A DNA stretch of 24,661 nucleotides from Clostridiales bacterium (GCA_004553575.1 SFLA01000019.1:1-24661), one strand, 5' to 3'; positions 7,930-17,049 are shown, counted from the first letter of the stretch. Translations and numbers: made by a program. The notes: generated by a model from the sequence alone, not told the origin.

Positions 7930-9198
7930 TTACCTCACCGCTTTCAGCGCTTCCGCGCCGATATCTTTTCTGTAATACGCATTTTCGAATCCGGTCTTAC
8001 CGGTTGCCGCATATGCGGTTTTTACCGCTTCGGCAAGGCTGTCCGCCACTGCGGTAATTCCGAGAACCCTTCCGCCGGAGGTGACCAGCTCTCCGCTGTC
8101 AGTTAGCTTTACACCCGCGTAGAATATCTCGGTTCCGGGATACGGTTCGGATTTTACCGGGAACCCGGACGCGTATTTTCCGGGATACCCGTCCGAAGCT
8201 TCTATCACACAGCAGGCGTGCTTATCTGAAAACACCGGACGGTTGGCGTCAAGCGTTCCGTCGGTAACCGCCAGCATTATGGTGAGCAGATCGTTTTCGA
8301 GCAGCGGCAGCACCACCTGAGTTTCGGGGTCGCCGAACCGGCAGTTATATTCTATCACCTTCGGACCGTCCGTCGTGAGCATAAGCCCGAAGTACAGGCA
8401 GCCCTTGAACGGACAGCCCTCGGCAGCCATTGCACGCACGGTGGGCAGGAAGATGGTTTTCATACATTCGTCGGCAACGCTGTCGGTATAGTACGGGTTG
8501 GGAGCGACGGTGCCCATGCCGCCGGTGTTGGGACCCTCATTACCGTCATGAGCGCGTTTATGATCCATGGAAGAGATCATCGGACAGACGGTAACGCCGT
8601 CGGTGAAGGCAAGCACCGACACTTCGGGACCTGTAAGGCACTGCTCGATAAGTATCTGCCTTCCGCTATCGCCGAATCTGCCGGAAATCATCATTTCGCG
8701 GACGGCAGTCTCGGCTTCCCCGCGGGTTTTTGCAATAATAACTCCCTTGCCGAGCGCAAGCCCGTCCGCTTTTATTACCGTAGGAAGCGGACAGGTGGCG
8801 ACATATTCAAGCGCATCCCCGGGATCGGTGAAAACCCTGAATTCCGCAGTGGGTATGCCGTATTTTTTCATTAACTGTTTTGCGAATATCTTGCTTCCCT
8901 CGATACGGGCCGCCGCCGCCGTCGGACCGAAGCAGGGTATCCCTTCGGCGTTCAGCCTGTCAACCGTGCCGAGCACCAGCGGGTCGTCAGGTGCGACCAC
9001 CGCATAATCGATACCGTTTTCTACGGCGAAGCGGACGATTCCGTCGGTATCCTTTGCACCTATAGGCACGCACACCGCGTCTGCGGCGATACCACCGTTT
9101 CCGGGCAGACAGTACAGTTCGGTTATACCGGCGTTTTTCTTAAGGCTTTTAACTATCGCATGCTCGCGGCCTCCGCCGCCTACTACCATTACCTTCAT
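7930..9198 (-). CDS. purD: Phosphoribosylamine-glycine ligase (GAR synthetase)
   Basis: 422 residues, full length for PurD, an ATP-grasp enzyme joining phosphoribosylamine and glycine. The N-terminal loop MVVGGGGREHAI is at residues 4-15, the ATP-grasp lysine segment ADGLALGKGV near 145, GPEVSVLAFTDG near 190, and the metal-binding FGLMLT...EYNCRFGDPETQ stretch near 270-300. The ribosome binding site is unusual: AAAGGA ends 14 bases before the ATG, farther than for its neighbours, and the gap from the preceding gene is 34 bases, the widest within the operon. This may lower its translation, but that is inference. It lies between the AICAR transformylase and purL genes. Confidence 0.97.
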   Translation of the reverse strand: MKVMVVGGGGREHAIVKSLKKNAGITELYCLPGNGGIAADAVCVPIGAKDTDGIVRFAVENGIDYAVVAPDDPLVLGTVDRLNAEGIPCFGPTAAAARIEGSKIFAKQLMKKYGIPTAEFRVFTDPGDALEYVATCPLPTVIKADGLALGKGVIIAKTRGEAETAVREMMISGRFGDSGRQILIEQCLTGPEVSVLAFTDGVTVCPMISSMDHKRAHDGNEGPNTGGMGTVAPNPYYTDSVADECMKTIFLPTVRAMAAEGCPFKGCLYFGLMLTTDGPKVIEYNCRFGDPETQVVLPLLENDLLTIMLAVTDGTLDANRPVFSDKHACCVIEASDGYPGKYASGFPVKSEPYPGTEIFYAGVKLTDSGELVTSGGRVLGITAVADSLAEAVKTAYAATGKTGFENAYYRKDIGAEALKAVR

Positions 9199-9232
9199 AC
9201 GGGCTGTGCCGGTCCTTTCTCGAATTTATTTA

Positions 9233-10417
9233 TCAATGATGGAAAAGTCTTATTCCGGTGAAGCACATCACCATTCCGAATCTGTCGCAGGCGGAGATGA
9301 CCTGGTCGTCGCGCACCGAACCGCCGGGCTGAGCGACATAGCTGACTCCGCTTCTGCGTCCGCGCTCGATATTGTCTCCGAACGGGAAGAAGGCGTCCGA
9401 ACCGAGCGAAACGCCGGTGATTGTATCGAGATATGCTCTCTTTTCGCTCTTGGTAAACGGATCGGGACGGACGGTAAAGAAGTTCTGCCAGCATCCGTCC
9501 GCCAGCACCTCGTCCGGCTCGTCGGAAAGATAAACATCTATGCAGTTGTCGCGCTCAGGGCGTCCGAGCGCAGGAAGAAACGGAAGCTGCAGCACCTTTT
9601 CGTGCTGACGGAGATGCCAAAGGTCGGCCTTGCTGCCGGCAAGACGCGTGCAGAGTATGCGGGACTGCTGTCCCGCGCCGACACCGATAGCCTGGCCGTC
9701 GTATGCGAAGCATACCGAATTCGACTGGGTATATTTAAGCGTTATGAGCGAGAGTATAAGGTCGCGCTTCGCTTCGTCCGGAAGCTGCTTGTTTGCGGTC
9801 ACGATATTACCGAGGCAGGAGGCGTCAATCTTCGCATTGTTGCGCCCCTGCTCGAAGGTCACTCCGAATACCTGCTTGCGTTCTGTCTGCTCCGGCACAT
9901 AATCCGGGTCGATACGCACTATATTGTAGCCGCCCTTGCGCTTGCTTTTTAATATCTCGAGTGCACCGTCGGTGTATCCCGGGGCGATAATACCGTCGGA
10001 CACCTCGCGCTTGATTATAAGGGCAGTGGTTTCGTCGCATATGTCGGAAAGCGCAATCCAGTCTCCGAACGAGGACTGGCGGTCGGTGCCGCGTGCGCGT
10101 GCATAGGCGCAGGCGAGCGGGCTTTGATCAAGCCCGGGTATATCGTCAACAAAGAAGGCCTTTTTCTGGGCTTCGGACAGTGGCTTTCCGACTGCCGCAG
10201 AGGTCGGGCTGACATGCTTGAAGGAGGTAGCCGACGGCATTCCGGTCGCCTCCGAAAGCTCCCGGACCAGCTGCCATGAATTCAGCGCGTCGAGAAAGTT
10301 TATGTATCCCGGTCTCCCGTTTTCAATGGTTACGGGGAGCTCGCTTTCGTCGCTCATATATATACGGGCAGGCTTCTGGTTGGGGTTGCAGCCGTATTTC
10401 AGTTCAAATTCCTTCAT
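9233..10417 (-). CDS. purH: Stand-alone AICAR transformylase (PurH transformylase domain only)
   Basis: 394 residues from the ATG at 10417. The reading frame opens 21 bases earlier at a GTG, but that GTG overlaps the purB stop and the site AGAGGAG lies between the two, so the ATG is the better start. The protein corresponds only to the transformylase half of PurH and moves a formyl group from 10-formyl-THF to AICAR, giving FAICAR. The conserved KH pair (Lys67-His68 in SFKHVSP) is the catalytic motif of this domain, and DRQSSFGDWIALSD near 112-125 and the GAGQQSR segment are family signatures. The MGS-like cyclohydrolase domain found at the N-terminus of ordinary PurH is absent; the separate purO gene two places upstream should supply that step. 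Product formation is inferred from homology recognised by eye. Confidence 0.93.
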   Translation of the reverse strand: MKEFELKYGCNPNQKPARIYMSDESELPVTIENGRPGYINFLDALNSWQLVRELSEATGMPSATSFKHVSPTSAAVGKPLSEAQKKAFFVDDIPGLDQSPLACAYARARGTDRQSSFGDWIALSDICDETTALIIKREVSDGIIAPGYTDGALEILKSKRKGGYNIVRIDPDYVPEQTERKQVFGVTFEQGRNNAKIDASCLGNIVTANKQLPDEAKRDLILSLITLKYTQSNSVCFAYDGQAIGVGAGQQSRILCTRLAGSKADLWHLRQHEKVLQLPFLPALGRPERDNCIDVYLSDEPDEVLADGCWQNFFTVRPDPFTKSEKRAYLDTITGVSLGSDAFFPFGDNIERGRRSGVSYVAQPGGSVRDDQVISACDRFGMVMCFTGIRLFHH

Positions 10418-10434
10418 TGGTAATATATCTCCTC

Positions 10435-11868
10435 TCACACCTTCAGCTCGGAGCCGCTTCCGGCAACGTAATACTTTTTGATAACGGGCAGTGCTACGTC
10501 ATGCAGCAGTTCCTCTGTCTGCGATACGCACCGTCCGATATACTTTGACGGATCAAGCAGATCGTCAATGTCGTTTTTGGAAAGACGGAACGCGGGGTCG
10601 GCGAGGATGCGGTCGATAAGATCGTTCCGTCTGCCCTCCAGCTTGACCGCCGCCGCTGCCGCATGCGAGTGTACGCGCAGTCTTTCGTGAAGCTCCTGAC
10701 GGTCTCCGCCCGCTTTCACGGCACGCATCATTACGTTTTCGGTCGCCATGAAGGGGAGCTTTTCCGCAACTCTGCGGGCAATTACCTTGTCGTACACGGT
10801 TATTCCGTCGGTGACGTTTATCCAGATATTAAGTATGGCGTCTACGGCGAGGAACGCCTCCGGCACCGAAATGCGTTTGTTCGCGCTGTCGTCGAGCGTG
10901 CGCTCGAACCACTGGGTAGCGGCGGTAACGGCAGGATTCATCGTATCCGCCATCACATATCTCGCCAGTGCGCACATACGCTCGCACCGCATCGGGTTGC
11001 GTTTGTACGGCATTGCCGAAGACCCCACCTGTCCGCGTTCAAACGGCTCCTCGAGCTCTTCGAAGGATTGGAGAATCCGCATGTCGTTTGCGAATTTCGA
11101 TGCGCTTTGCGCGAACCCGGAAAGCGCGGAAAGAAAGAGAAAATCTATCTTGCGCGAATAGGTCTGACCCGATACCGGTACGCAGCCGTCGAATCCGTTG
11201 TCTGCGGCAATAAGTTCTTCCACCCGCTTTACTTTATCTTCGTCTCCTCCGAACAGCTCCTTAAAGCTTGCCTGAGTTCCGGTGGTGCCCTTGCTTCCGA
11301 GCATCTTTAATCCGGAAAGACGGTGCTCCAGCTCGGCTATGTCCAGCGAAAGCTCGTACAGCCAGAGCGAGGCGCGTTTGCCCACGGTGGTGAGCTGTGC
11401 CGGCTGGAGATGTGTGTACGCGAGGCAGGGGAGATCCTTGTATCTGTCTGCGAAATCGTACAGATTTTTAACGACTCCGGCAGCCTTTTTCAGCAGCAGC
11501 TTTGACGCGTCGCGCATAATGATAATATCGGTGTTGTCCCCGACATAACAGGAGGTCGCGCCGAGATGGATTATCGGCTCGGCTTTCGGACACTGCTTTC
11601 CGAAGGCGTAAATATGCGCCATTACGTCGTGCCGGACTTCTCTTTCGCGCGCGGCTGCCGTATCGTAGTCGATTTCGTCGCAGTGCGCGGTCATTTCGTC
11701 GATCTGCTCCTGGGTTATGTCCAGCCCGCATTCTTTTTCAGCTTTTGCCAGCGATATCCAAAGGCGGTGCCAGGTGCGGAATTTATTGTTTTCGGAAAAG
11801 ATATACTGCATTTCGTCGTCCGCATAGCGCGTGGAAAGCGGAGAGATATATCTGTCGTGAGCGTCCAT
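10435..11868 (-). CDS. purB: Adenylosuccinate lyase
   Basis: 477 residues of the longer adenylosuccinate lyase type. It splits SAICAR to AICAR plus fumarate and adenylosuccinate to AMP plus fumarate. The fumarase/aspartase superfamily signature GSSAMPYKRNPMRCE is present near residues 285-300, and LGATSCYVGDNTD near 105 and the AYTHLQPAQLTTVGKRA segment near 145 carry the expected active-site His and Thr residues. The start codon overlaps the stop of purO by one base (TGATG), and AAGGAG for it lies in the last purO codons, so the two are translationally coupled. The following AICAR transformylase uses the purB product directly. Confidence 0.97.
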   Translation of the reverse strand: MDAHDRYISPLSTRYADDEMQYIFSENNKFRTWHRLWISLAKAEKECGLDITQEQIDEMTAHCDEIDYDTAAAREREVRHDVMAHIYAFGKQCPKAEPIIHLGATSCYVGDNTDIIIMRDASKLLLKKAAGVVKNLYDFADRYKDLPCLAYTHLQPAQLTTVGKRASLWLYELSLDIAELEHRLSGLKMLGSKGTTGTQASFKELFGGDEDKVKRVEELIAADNGFDGCVPVSGQTYSRKIDFLFLSALSGFAQSASKFANDMRILQSFEELEEPFERGQVGSSAMPYKRNPMRCERMCALARYVMADTMNPAVTAATQWFERTLDDSANKRISVPEAFLAVDAILNIWINVTDGITVYDKVIARRVAEKLPFMATENVMMRAVKAGGDRQELHERLRVHSHAAAAAVKLEGRRNDLIDRILADPAFRLSKNDIDDLLDPSKYIGRCVSQTEELLHDVALPVIKKYYVAGSGSELKV

Positions 11869-12596
11869 CAGTCGGTGCTCCTTACATTTTTATTTATTAT
11901 TATCTGTTCGCTGTCGCCTCCGGCAATATCGGTAAACCTTACGACCAGCGAAATGCGGTTGTCGGCATTCAGCGCATTCCATATCTCCTGCGCAAACTCC
12001 TCGGCACTGCCGCTTACAGCTATTCGCTCCGGCTCGCCCCGGAAGGAGGGCAGAGGATTGCCGTCGCCCTCGTAGGTGTGTATGAAGTGACCGATTCCCG
12101 GCGCAGGCGCGGGTGCATAGGTACAGCGGTCGCAGTTTATACCGCTGCCGTCCGGGCATTTAAGCACGCTCATCTTGTAGGAATACCCGTTTTCAAAGCA
12201 TTGAAGCGCCGATATTCTCGGGGTATAATTGGGCGCGTCCGGCTCGAAGCACCGCGAATCAAGCGATTCTTCAAAAGATATCCCGGCAGTCAGCCCATCG
12301 TATACGGTGTCGGTCTGATCTCCGTTGGTGGTTATAAGCCTGCCGCCGTGCTCACGCATTGCCGCATAGATTATAAGCGAAGGATCGGTTACCTTGCTCT
12401 CGTCGAAAGCCTTTGTAATCACCGCTCCGTCATCTCTTACCGCAAATACCCGGTTGCGGGAATTCACGCTTCTGCCCATTATGAAATACGCCGTTACCGC
12501 GTATTTACCGGTCGGGTCGGTTCCGGCGATAATCCCGCGTCCGACATAAGGGTTCGATCCGATAAGATCGGCAATTTTTACCGCATTGATGCTCAT
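11868..12596 (-). CDS. purO: IMP cyclohydrolase, archaeal PurO type
   Basis: 242 residues. It closes the ring of FAICAR to give IMP, the last step of the pathway. Segments that match the PurO family as I know it are NPYVGRGIIAG (15-25), AYFIMGRSVNSRNRVF (36-51), DPSLIIYAAM (71-80), TNGDQTDTVYDG (90-101) and EPDAPNYTPRIS near 135-146. It has no resemblance to the MGS-like cyclohydrolase half of bacterial PurH. It sits in the operon between purN and purB with an ATGA overlap to purN and a one-base overlap to purB. Together with the transformylase-only purH gene it replaces the usual bifunctional PurH. PurO was first described from methanogens; bacterial homologues occur in some Clostridia. The assignment is firm in family and strongly supported by context. 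Confidence 0.9.
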   Translation of the reverse strand: MSINAVKIADLIGSNPYVGRGIIAGTDPTGKYAVTAYFIMGRSVNSRNRVFAVRDDGAVITKAFDESKVTDPSLIIYAAMREHGGRLITTNGDQTDTVYDGLTAGISFEESLDSRCFEPDAPNYTPRISALQCFENGYSYKMSVLKCPDGSGINCDRCTYAPAPAPGIGHFIHTYEGDGNPLPSFRGEPERIAVSGSAEEFAQEIWNALNADNRISLVVRFTDIAGGDSEQIIINKNVRSTD

Positions 12597-13210
12597 TTTG
12601 CTTCCTCCGATTTTTTATCCGCAATTTCTTCGGCGATTTTTTCTACCGCCATGGGAAGAATTATCCATTCCGCTTCGCGCATGACTCTCTGCTGGAGCGC
12701 TTCCGGTGTGTCTCCGTCTTGCACCTCGACCGCCTTCTGCATTATTATTCTTCCGCCGTCCGGTATGTCGTTTACGAAATGAACCGTCGCTCCGGTCAGC
12801 TTCACTCCGCGAGCCAGCGCCGCTTCGTGTACCTTAAGACCGTAATAGCCCTTCCCGCAGAAGGAAGGAATAAGCGACGGGTGTACGTTTATTATGCGTT
12901 CGGGATAGCTTTCGGTAAAATCCGCGCTGAGAATGCTCATGAATCCGGCAAGGACGATAAGCTCCGCGCCCGCTTGACGTATAATACGCCTGAGCTCCTG
13001 CTCGAAGCCCTGTCCGAGAGCCTTTCTGTCTGCGGTATAAGCCGGTATGCCCGCCGCCTCCGCTCTCTTAAGTGCGTAAGCGTCCGGCTTGCTCGATATA
13101 ACCGCGGTTATTCTGCCGTGGTTGATTATCCCGCTGTTTTGCGCGTCTATGAGAGCCTGAAGATTGGTTCCTCCGCCTGATACCAGCACGGCAATACTCG
13201 TTTTTTCCAT
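12593..13210 (-). CDS. purN: Phosphoribosylglycinamide formyltransferase (folate dependent)
   Basis: 205 residues, the normal size. PurN transfers the formyl group of 10-formyl-THF to GAR. The phosphate-binding SGGGTNLQALI motif is at residues 11-21; NVHPSLIPSF near 106 contains the catalytic His, and DIPDGG near 145 supplies the catalytic Asp region. The start at 13210 has AAGGAG 10 bases upstream, in the short gap after purM. The stop overlaps the purO start as ATGA. It shares its cofactor with the AICAR transformylase and so depends on the fhs product encoded at the operon end. Confidence 0.97.
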   Translation of the reverse strand: MEKTSIAVLVSGGGTNLQALIDAQNSGIINHGRITAVISSKPDAYALKRAEAAGIPAYTADRKALGQGFEQELRRIIRQAGAELIVLAGFMSILSADFTESYPERIINVHPSLIPSFCGKGYYGLKVHEAALARGVKLTGATVHFVNDIPDGGRIIMQKAVEVQDGDTPEALQQRVMREAEWIILPMAVEKIAEEIADKKSEEAK

Positions 13211-13231
13211 TCTGCGCGCTCTCCTTTTCCG

Positions 13232-14275
13232 TCAGCTTATCGTTATGCGTTCGTCTCCGTCGGCAATCTCGCCGATAGCATATGCGTCAACGCCGTTTGC
13301 CTTGAGCACCGATATTGCTGTGTCCGCCTCACGCGGCGATACCACCAGGCTCATTCCGACTCCCATGTTGTAGGTGTTGAACATGTCCCTCTCCGGAACG
13401 CCGCCTTCTTCTGCGATCATTTCAAACACCGGCAAAACCTTTACGCTGTCTCGGTCGATCCTTGCGCATTTGCCCTCGGGTATCGATCTCGGTATATTTT
13501 CGTAAAAACCGCCGCCGGTGATATGCGAAATGCCTTTTACGGAAACCTTCTTTATGGTTTCGAGCACCGGGCGGACATAAATGACGGTCGGCTCAAGCAG
13601 AGTCTCGCCGAGTGTACGCCCGTCCCCGAGCTTCTGCGAAAGATCGTGTCTGCCGTCAAGGAAAATCTTTCTTATAAGCGAATAACCGTTCGAATGCGCT
13701 CCCGAGGACGGCAGTGCGATTATTATGTCCCCTGCCTCCATGGCAGAGCTGTCAATAATTGCATCCCGGTCAACCGCTCCGGTGCAGTATCCAGCGAGAT
13801 CGTATTCGTCTTCGGGATAAAAGCCCGGCATCTCGGCGGTTTCGCCGCCTATCAGCGCGCATCCGGCGCGGACGCAGCCCTCGGCGACGCCCGAAACGAT
13901 TGACGCTATGCGCTCGGGATTGTTCCTGCCGCAGGCTATGTAATCGAGAAAGAACATGGGAGCCGCTCCGCAGCATATAACGTCGTTGACGCACATCGCC
14001 ACGCAGTCGATTCCCACGGTGTCGTGCTTGTCGAGAAGGAAGGCTATCTTAAGCTTGGTTCCGACTCCGTCGGTGCCGCTTACCAGCACGGGATGCGACA
14101 TTCCGGAAAAATCCGGCTCGTAAAGTCCGCCGAATCCGCCTATTCCCGAAAGCACGCCGGGTGTAACGGTGCGTGAGATATGCTTTTTCATAAGCTCAAC
14201 CGACTTGTATCCGGCGGTAATGTCAACGCCTGCCGCGGCGTAGCTTGCACTGAAGCTCTTTTCTTTTTCGCTCAT
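13232..14275 (-). CDS. purM: Phosphoribosylformylglycinamidine cyclo-ligase (AIR synthetase)
   Basis: 347 residues, typical of PurM, which converts FGAM to AIR with ATP. Recognisable segments are the GVGTKLKIAFLLDKHDTVGI stretch near residue 71, GGETAEMPGFY near 142, and ITGGGFYENIPR near 255, the last being the signature of the second ATP-binding half. AAGGAG for its start lies inside the last codons of purF, 8 bases before the ATG, with only 2 bases between the two genes. It is followed at 21 bases by purN. Confidence 0.97.
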   Translation of the reverse strand: MSEKEKSFSASYAAAGVDITAGYKSVELMKKHISRTVTPGVLSGIGGFGGLYEPDFSGMSHPVLVSGTDGVGTKLKIAFLLDKHDTVGIDCVAMCVNDVICCGAAPMFFLDYIACGRNNPERIASIVSGVAEGCVRAGCALIGGETAEMPGFYPEDEYDLAGYCTGAVDRDAIIDSSAMEAGDIIIALPSSGAHSNGYSLIRKIFLDGRHDLSQKLGDGRTLGETLLEPTVIYVRPVLETIKKVSVKGISHITGGGFYENIPRSIPEGKCARIDRDSVKVLPVFEMIAEEGGVPERDMFNTYNMGVGMSLVVSPREADTAISVLKANGVDAYAIGEIADGDERITIS

Positions 14276-14277
14276 TG

Positions 14278-15747
14278 TTACTGCTCCTTGCGCTCGGATA
14301 TTTTGTATTCGAACCGCTTCTTGCGCGGATTTGCCGGAACTTCCGTGGGATATTTACCGTCGAAGCAGGCAGTGCAGAAGCCTCCGCACTTGCCGAACGA
14401 TGCAATCTTTTTCGCATCGGTTACCGTAAGGTATCCGAGACTGTCAACACCGATAATCTTTTCGATTTCTTCAAGCGAATACCGGCAGGCAATCAGCGAA
14501 TCGCAGGAATCGATATCGGTTCCGTAATAGCAGGGATGAATGAAAGGGGGAGCAGATACTCTCATATGAACCTCGGTCGCTCCGGCGTCCCTAAGCAGTC
14601 CTACTATACGTGCGCAGGTGGTGCCGCGGACTATGGAATCGTCGATAAGCACGACCCGCTTTCCGCTTACCACCGATGATACCGCGTTGAGCTTAATGCG
14701 GACCCTGTCCTCGCGGGTTGCCTGACCCGGCGCAATAAAGGTGCGTCCGATATATTTGTTTTTTATAAGACCGATTCCGTAGGGAATACCGGACTGTCTG
14801 GAATATCCGACGGCGGCGTCAAGCCCGGAATCCGGAACGCCGATAACGACGTCTGCCTGCACCGGATGCTCCAGTGCGAGGTACGCGCCGGCGCGCATAC
14901 GTGCCTCGTGTACCGAGCAGCCGTCAACGACCGAATCCGGACGGGCAAAATAAATGTATTCGAATACGCAGGTCTTCTGCTCGCATACACCGCAGTGATC
15001 GGTTATGGAGCGCGGACCGTTTTTGTCGAACACGATAATCTCACCGGGAACAAGATCCCGGACGAAGCTTGCGCCGACCGCGTCGAGCGCACAGCTTTCG
15101 GAGGCAACTACATAGCTGCCGTCTGCGCACACGCCGTAGCATATCGGACGGAAGCCGTACTTGTCGCGCACTGCAATAAGCTTCTGCGGTGACATTATCA
15201 CCAGCGAATACGCGCCTTCGATAACATCCATGGCGCGGCTTACCGCTTCTTCGATAGACGTTGACTGAAGGCGTTTTTCGGTGATTATATAGGATATGAC
15301 CTCGGTGTCCGAGGTGGTGTGGAAAATCGCTCCGGTAAGCTCAAGCTTTTCACGAAGCTCATACGAATTTGTAAGATTTCCGTTGTGCGCGAGCGCGATA
15401 TGTCCCTTTATGTGGTTCACGACGATCGGCTGTGCGTTTAGTCTTCCGTCGGTTCCGGTAGTGCCGTAGCGGACGTGTCCTACCGCCATTCTTCCGTGTC
15501 CGAGCGAATCGAGCACGGAGCGGGTGAACACATCGTTCACGAGTCCGACATCCTTGTACGAGCTGAAAACGCCGTCGTCGTTAACGACTATGCCGCAGCT
15601 CTCCTGCCCGCGGTGCTGAAGAGCGAACAGACCGTAGTATGTGGTCTGTGCAACTCCGCTGCGCTCGGGACTGATTATGCCGAACACGCCGCATTCTTCG
15701 TGAATGTGGCTGCCGGGATGTACGCAGGTACCGTCTTTCATATTCAT
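14278..15747 (-). CDS. purF: Amidophosphoribosyltransferase, Fe-S type
   Basis: 489 residues. PurF carries out the committed step, PRPP plus glutamine to phosphoribosylamine. The N-terminal nucleophile hydrolase domain begins with a short propeptide; Cys19 in HEECGVFGI should become the N-terminal nucleophile after processing. The PRPP-binding loop VVLIDDSIVRGTT lies near residue 365. Cysteines in QKTCVFEY and the C-terminal CGGFCTAC cluster match the [4Fe-4S] ligands of the Bacillus subtilis type enzyme, so this is the oxygen-sensitive form. The start overlaps the purC stop as ATGA; a second ATG two codons later is possible. Feedback inhibition by purine nucleotides is known for the family. 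Confidence 0.97.
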   Translation of the reverse strand: MNMKDGTCVHPGSHIHEECGVFGIISPERSGVAQTTYYGLFALQHRGQESCGIVVNDDGVFSSYKDVGLVNDVFTRSVLDSLGHGRMAVGHVRYGTTGTDGRLNAQPIVVNHIKGHIALAHNGNLTNSYELREKLELTGAIFHTTSDTEVISYIITEKRLQSTSIEEAVSRAMDVIEGAYSLVIMSPQKLIAVRDKYGFRPICYGVCADGSYVVASESCALDAVGASFVRDLVPGEIIVFDKNGPRSITDHCGVCEQKTCVFEYIYFARPDSVVDGCSVHEARMRAGAYLALEHPVQADVVIGVPDSGLDAAVGYSRQSGIPYGIGLIKNKYIGRTFIAPGQATREDRVRIKLNAVSSVVSGKRVVLIDDSIVRGTTCARIVGLLRDAGATEVHMRVSAPPFIHPCYYGTDIDSCDSLIACRYSLEEIEKIIGVDSLGYLTVTDAKKIASFGKCGGFCTACFDGKYPTEVPANPRKKRFEYKISERKEQ

Positions 15748-16454
15748 CCGAACACCCTCTTCATCATTTCGCCGTACGCTTCTTCGACTCCGCCGAGATC
15801 TCTGCGGAAGCGGTCCTTGTCGAGCTTTTCACGGGTAGCGCTGTCCCAGAAACGGCAGGTATCGGGCGATATCTCGTCGGCAAGTACTATCGTGCCGTCG
15901 TCGAGCGTGCCGAATTCCAGCTTGAAATCGACAAGAATAATCCCCCTTGCAAGGAAGAAATCGGAAAGATAGGAGTTTACACGGAAGGCGTAATCGGTAA
16001 TGCTCCGAACCTGCTCGCGGGTCGCCCAGCCGCAGGCGTATATATGATATTCGTTTACCATCGGGTCGCCGAGCTCGTCGTTTTTATAGCAGAATTCAAT
16101 AGTCGGACAAAGAAGGTCGGTGCCCTCCGGTACGCCGAAGCGCTTGGAAAACGAGCCTGCCGCCACATTTCGGACAATAACCTCGAGAGGGACGATGCGG
16201 ACCCTTTTTACCAGCGTATCGCGGTCTGAAAGCTCTTTTACGAAGTGGGTGGGGATTCCGGCATCCTGCGAAAGCAGCTGCATAAGACGGTTGGACATCC
16301 TGTTGTTTACGACACCCTTGCCGGAAATCGTTCCCTTCTTAAGACCGTTGAAGGCGGTCGCATCATCCTTGTAAGATACGATACAGAGCGATGGATCGTC
16401 CGTCGCAAAAACCTTTTTCGCTTTTCCTTCGTAGATCTGTTCACGCTTTTCCAT
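15744..16454 (-). CDS. purC: SAICAR synthetase
   Basis: 236 residues, the compact bacterial form. PurC joins CAIR and aspartate with ATP to give SAICAR. Motifs include YEGKAKKVFATDD (9-21), SYKDDATAFNG (27-37), IVRNVAAGSFSKR near 95, the nucleotide/metal segment LVDFKLEFG near 177 and ADEISPDTCRFWD near 193. AGAGGAG lies 9 bases before the ATG in the 29-base gap after purE. The 3' end overlaps purF by four bases. Confidence 0.97.
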   Translation of the reverse strand: MEKREQIYEGKAKKVFATDDPSLCIVSYKDDATAFNGLKKGTISGKGVVNNRMSNRLMQLLSQDAGIPTHFVKELSDRDTLVKRVRIVPLEVIVRNVAAGSFSKRFGVPEGTDLLCPTIEFCYKNDELGDPMVNEYHIYACGWATREQVRSITDYAFRVNSYLSDFFLARGIILVDFKLEFGTLDDGTIVLADEISPDTCRFWDSATREKLDKDRFRRDLGGVEEAYGEMMKRVFG

Positions 16455-16483
16455 GTCTTTTTCTCCTCTTGTAAAATAGGTCG

Positions 16484-16972
16484 TTATTGATTACGCGCGC
16501 ATAATGCGGCGTCTTTTTCAAGCACTGCCGTTTCGGCCTGCGCTCTGAATTCCTTTACCTTAGCGTTTATTTCCGGGTCGGACAGCGCAAGTATCTGCGC
16601 CGCCAGGTACGCGGCGTTGGCAGCGCCGTCGACGGCGACGGTCGCAACGGGAATTCCGGATGGCATTTGTACGGTGGAGAGCAGCGAATCCAGCCCGCCG
16701 AGCTTTCCGCTTACCGGTATACCGATCACCGGCAGCGTTGTCGCCGCAGCTACCGCACCGGCAAGATGAGCAGCCATTCCCGCGGCGCAGATTATAACTC
16801 CGTAGCCGTCTTTCTCGGCTCCGGCGGAAAAAAGTCTGACTTGCTCCGGCGTTCTGTGCGCGGAAAGCACTCGCATCGTGAAGGGTATCCCGAATTTTTT
16901 AAGGGTATCCGCCGCCTTGGACACGACCGGAAGGTCGCTGTCGCTTCCCATGATTATTGCAATTTTCTTCAT
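16484..16972 (-). CDS. purE: 5-(Carboxyamino)imidazole ribonucleotide mutase, class I PurE
   Basis: 162 residues, normal for PurE. It forms CAIR; class I enzymes normally use N5-CAIR made by PurK. The active-site loop GSDSDLPVV is at residues 9-17, SAHRTPEQV near 38-46 is the class I signature, and AAGMAAHLAGA and GLDSLLSTVQMP follow. First gene of the operon: the ribosome binding site GGGAGG (16981-16986) is 8 bases before the ATG and a small GAAA-capped hairpin (16990-17001) sits just in front of it. The gene is preceded by the ZTP riboswitch and terminator. No purK accompanies it anywhere in the window, so either PurK is encoded elsewhere or this PurE uses AIR and bicarbonate at high CO2. 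Confidence 0.96.
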   Translation of the reverse strand: MKKIAIIMGSDSDLPVVSKAADTLKKFGIPFTMRVLSAHRTPEQVRLFSAGAEKDGYGVIICAAGMAAHLAGAVAAATTLPVIGIPVSGKLGGLDSLLSTVQMPSGIPVATVAVDGAANAAYLAAQILALSDPEINAKVKEFRAQAETAVLEKDAALCARNQ

Positions 16973-17004
16973 TTAACAAACCTCCCGCGGCCGTTTCCGG
17001 CGGC

Positions 17005-17049
17005 AAAATATAAAAGGGCAGTCCTCGGCTTAATCGCTTCGGGCTGCCC
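17005..17049 (-). terminator. Regulated intrinsic terminator of the purine operon leader
   Basis: On the minus strand GGGCAG (17044-17049) pairs with CTGCCC (17016-17021), with two more G-C pairs further in, and is followed by TTTTATATTTT (17005-17015). The 5' arm is the same GGGCA that ends the ZTP aptamer, so the folded aptamer and the terminator exclude each other. Confidence 0.85.

Noticed and set aside
10418..10438. GTG start for the AICAR transformylase
   Set aside because: It overlaps the purB stop and the AGAGGAG site lies downstream of it, in front of the ATG at 10417.
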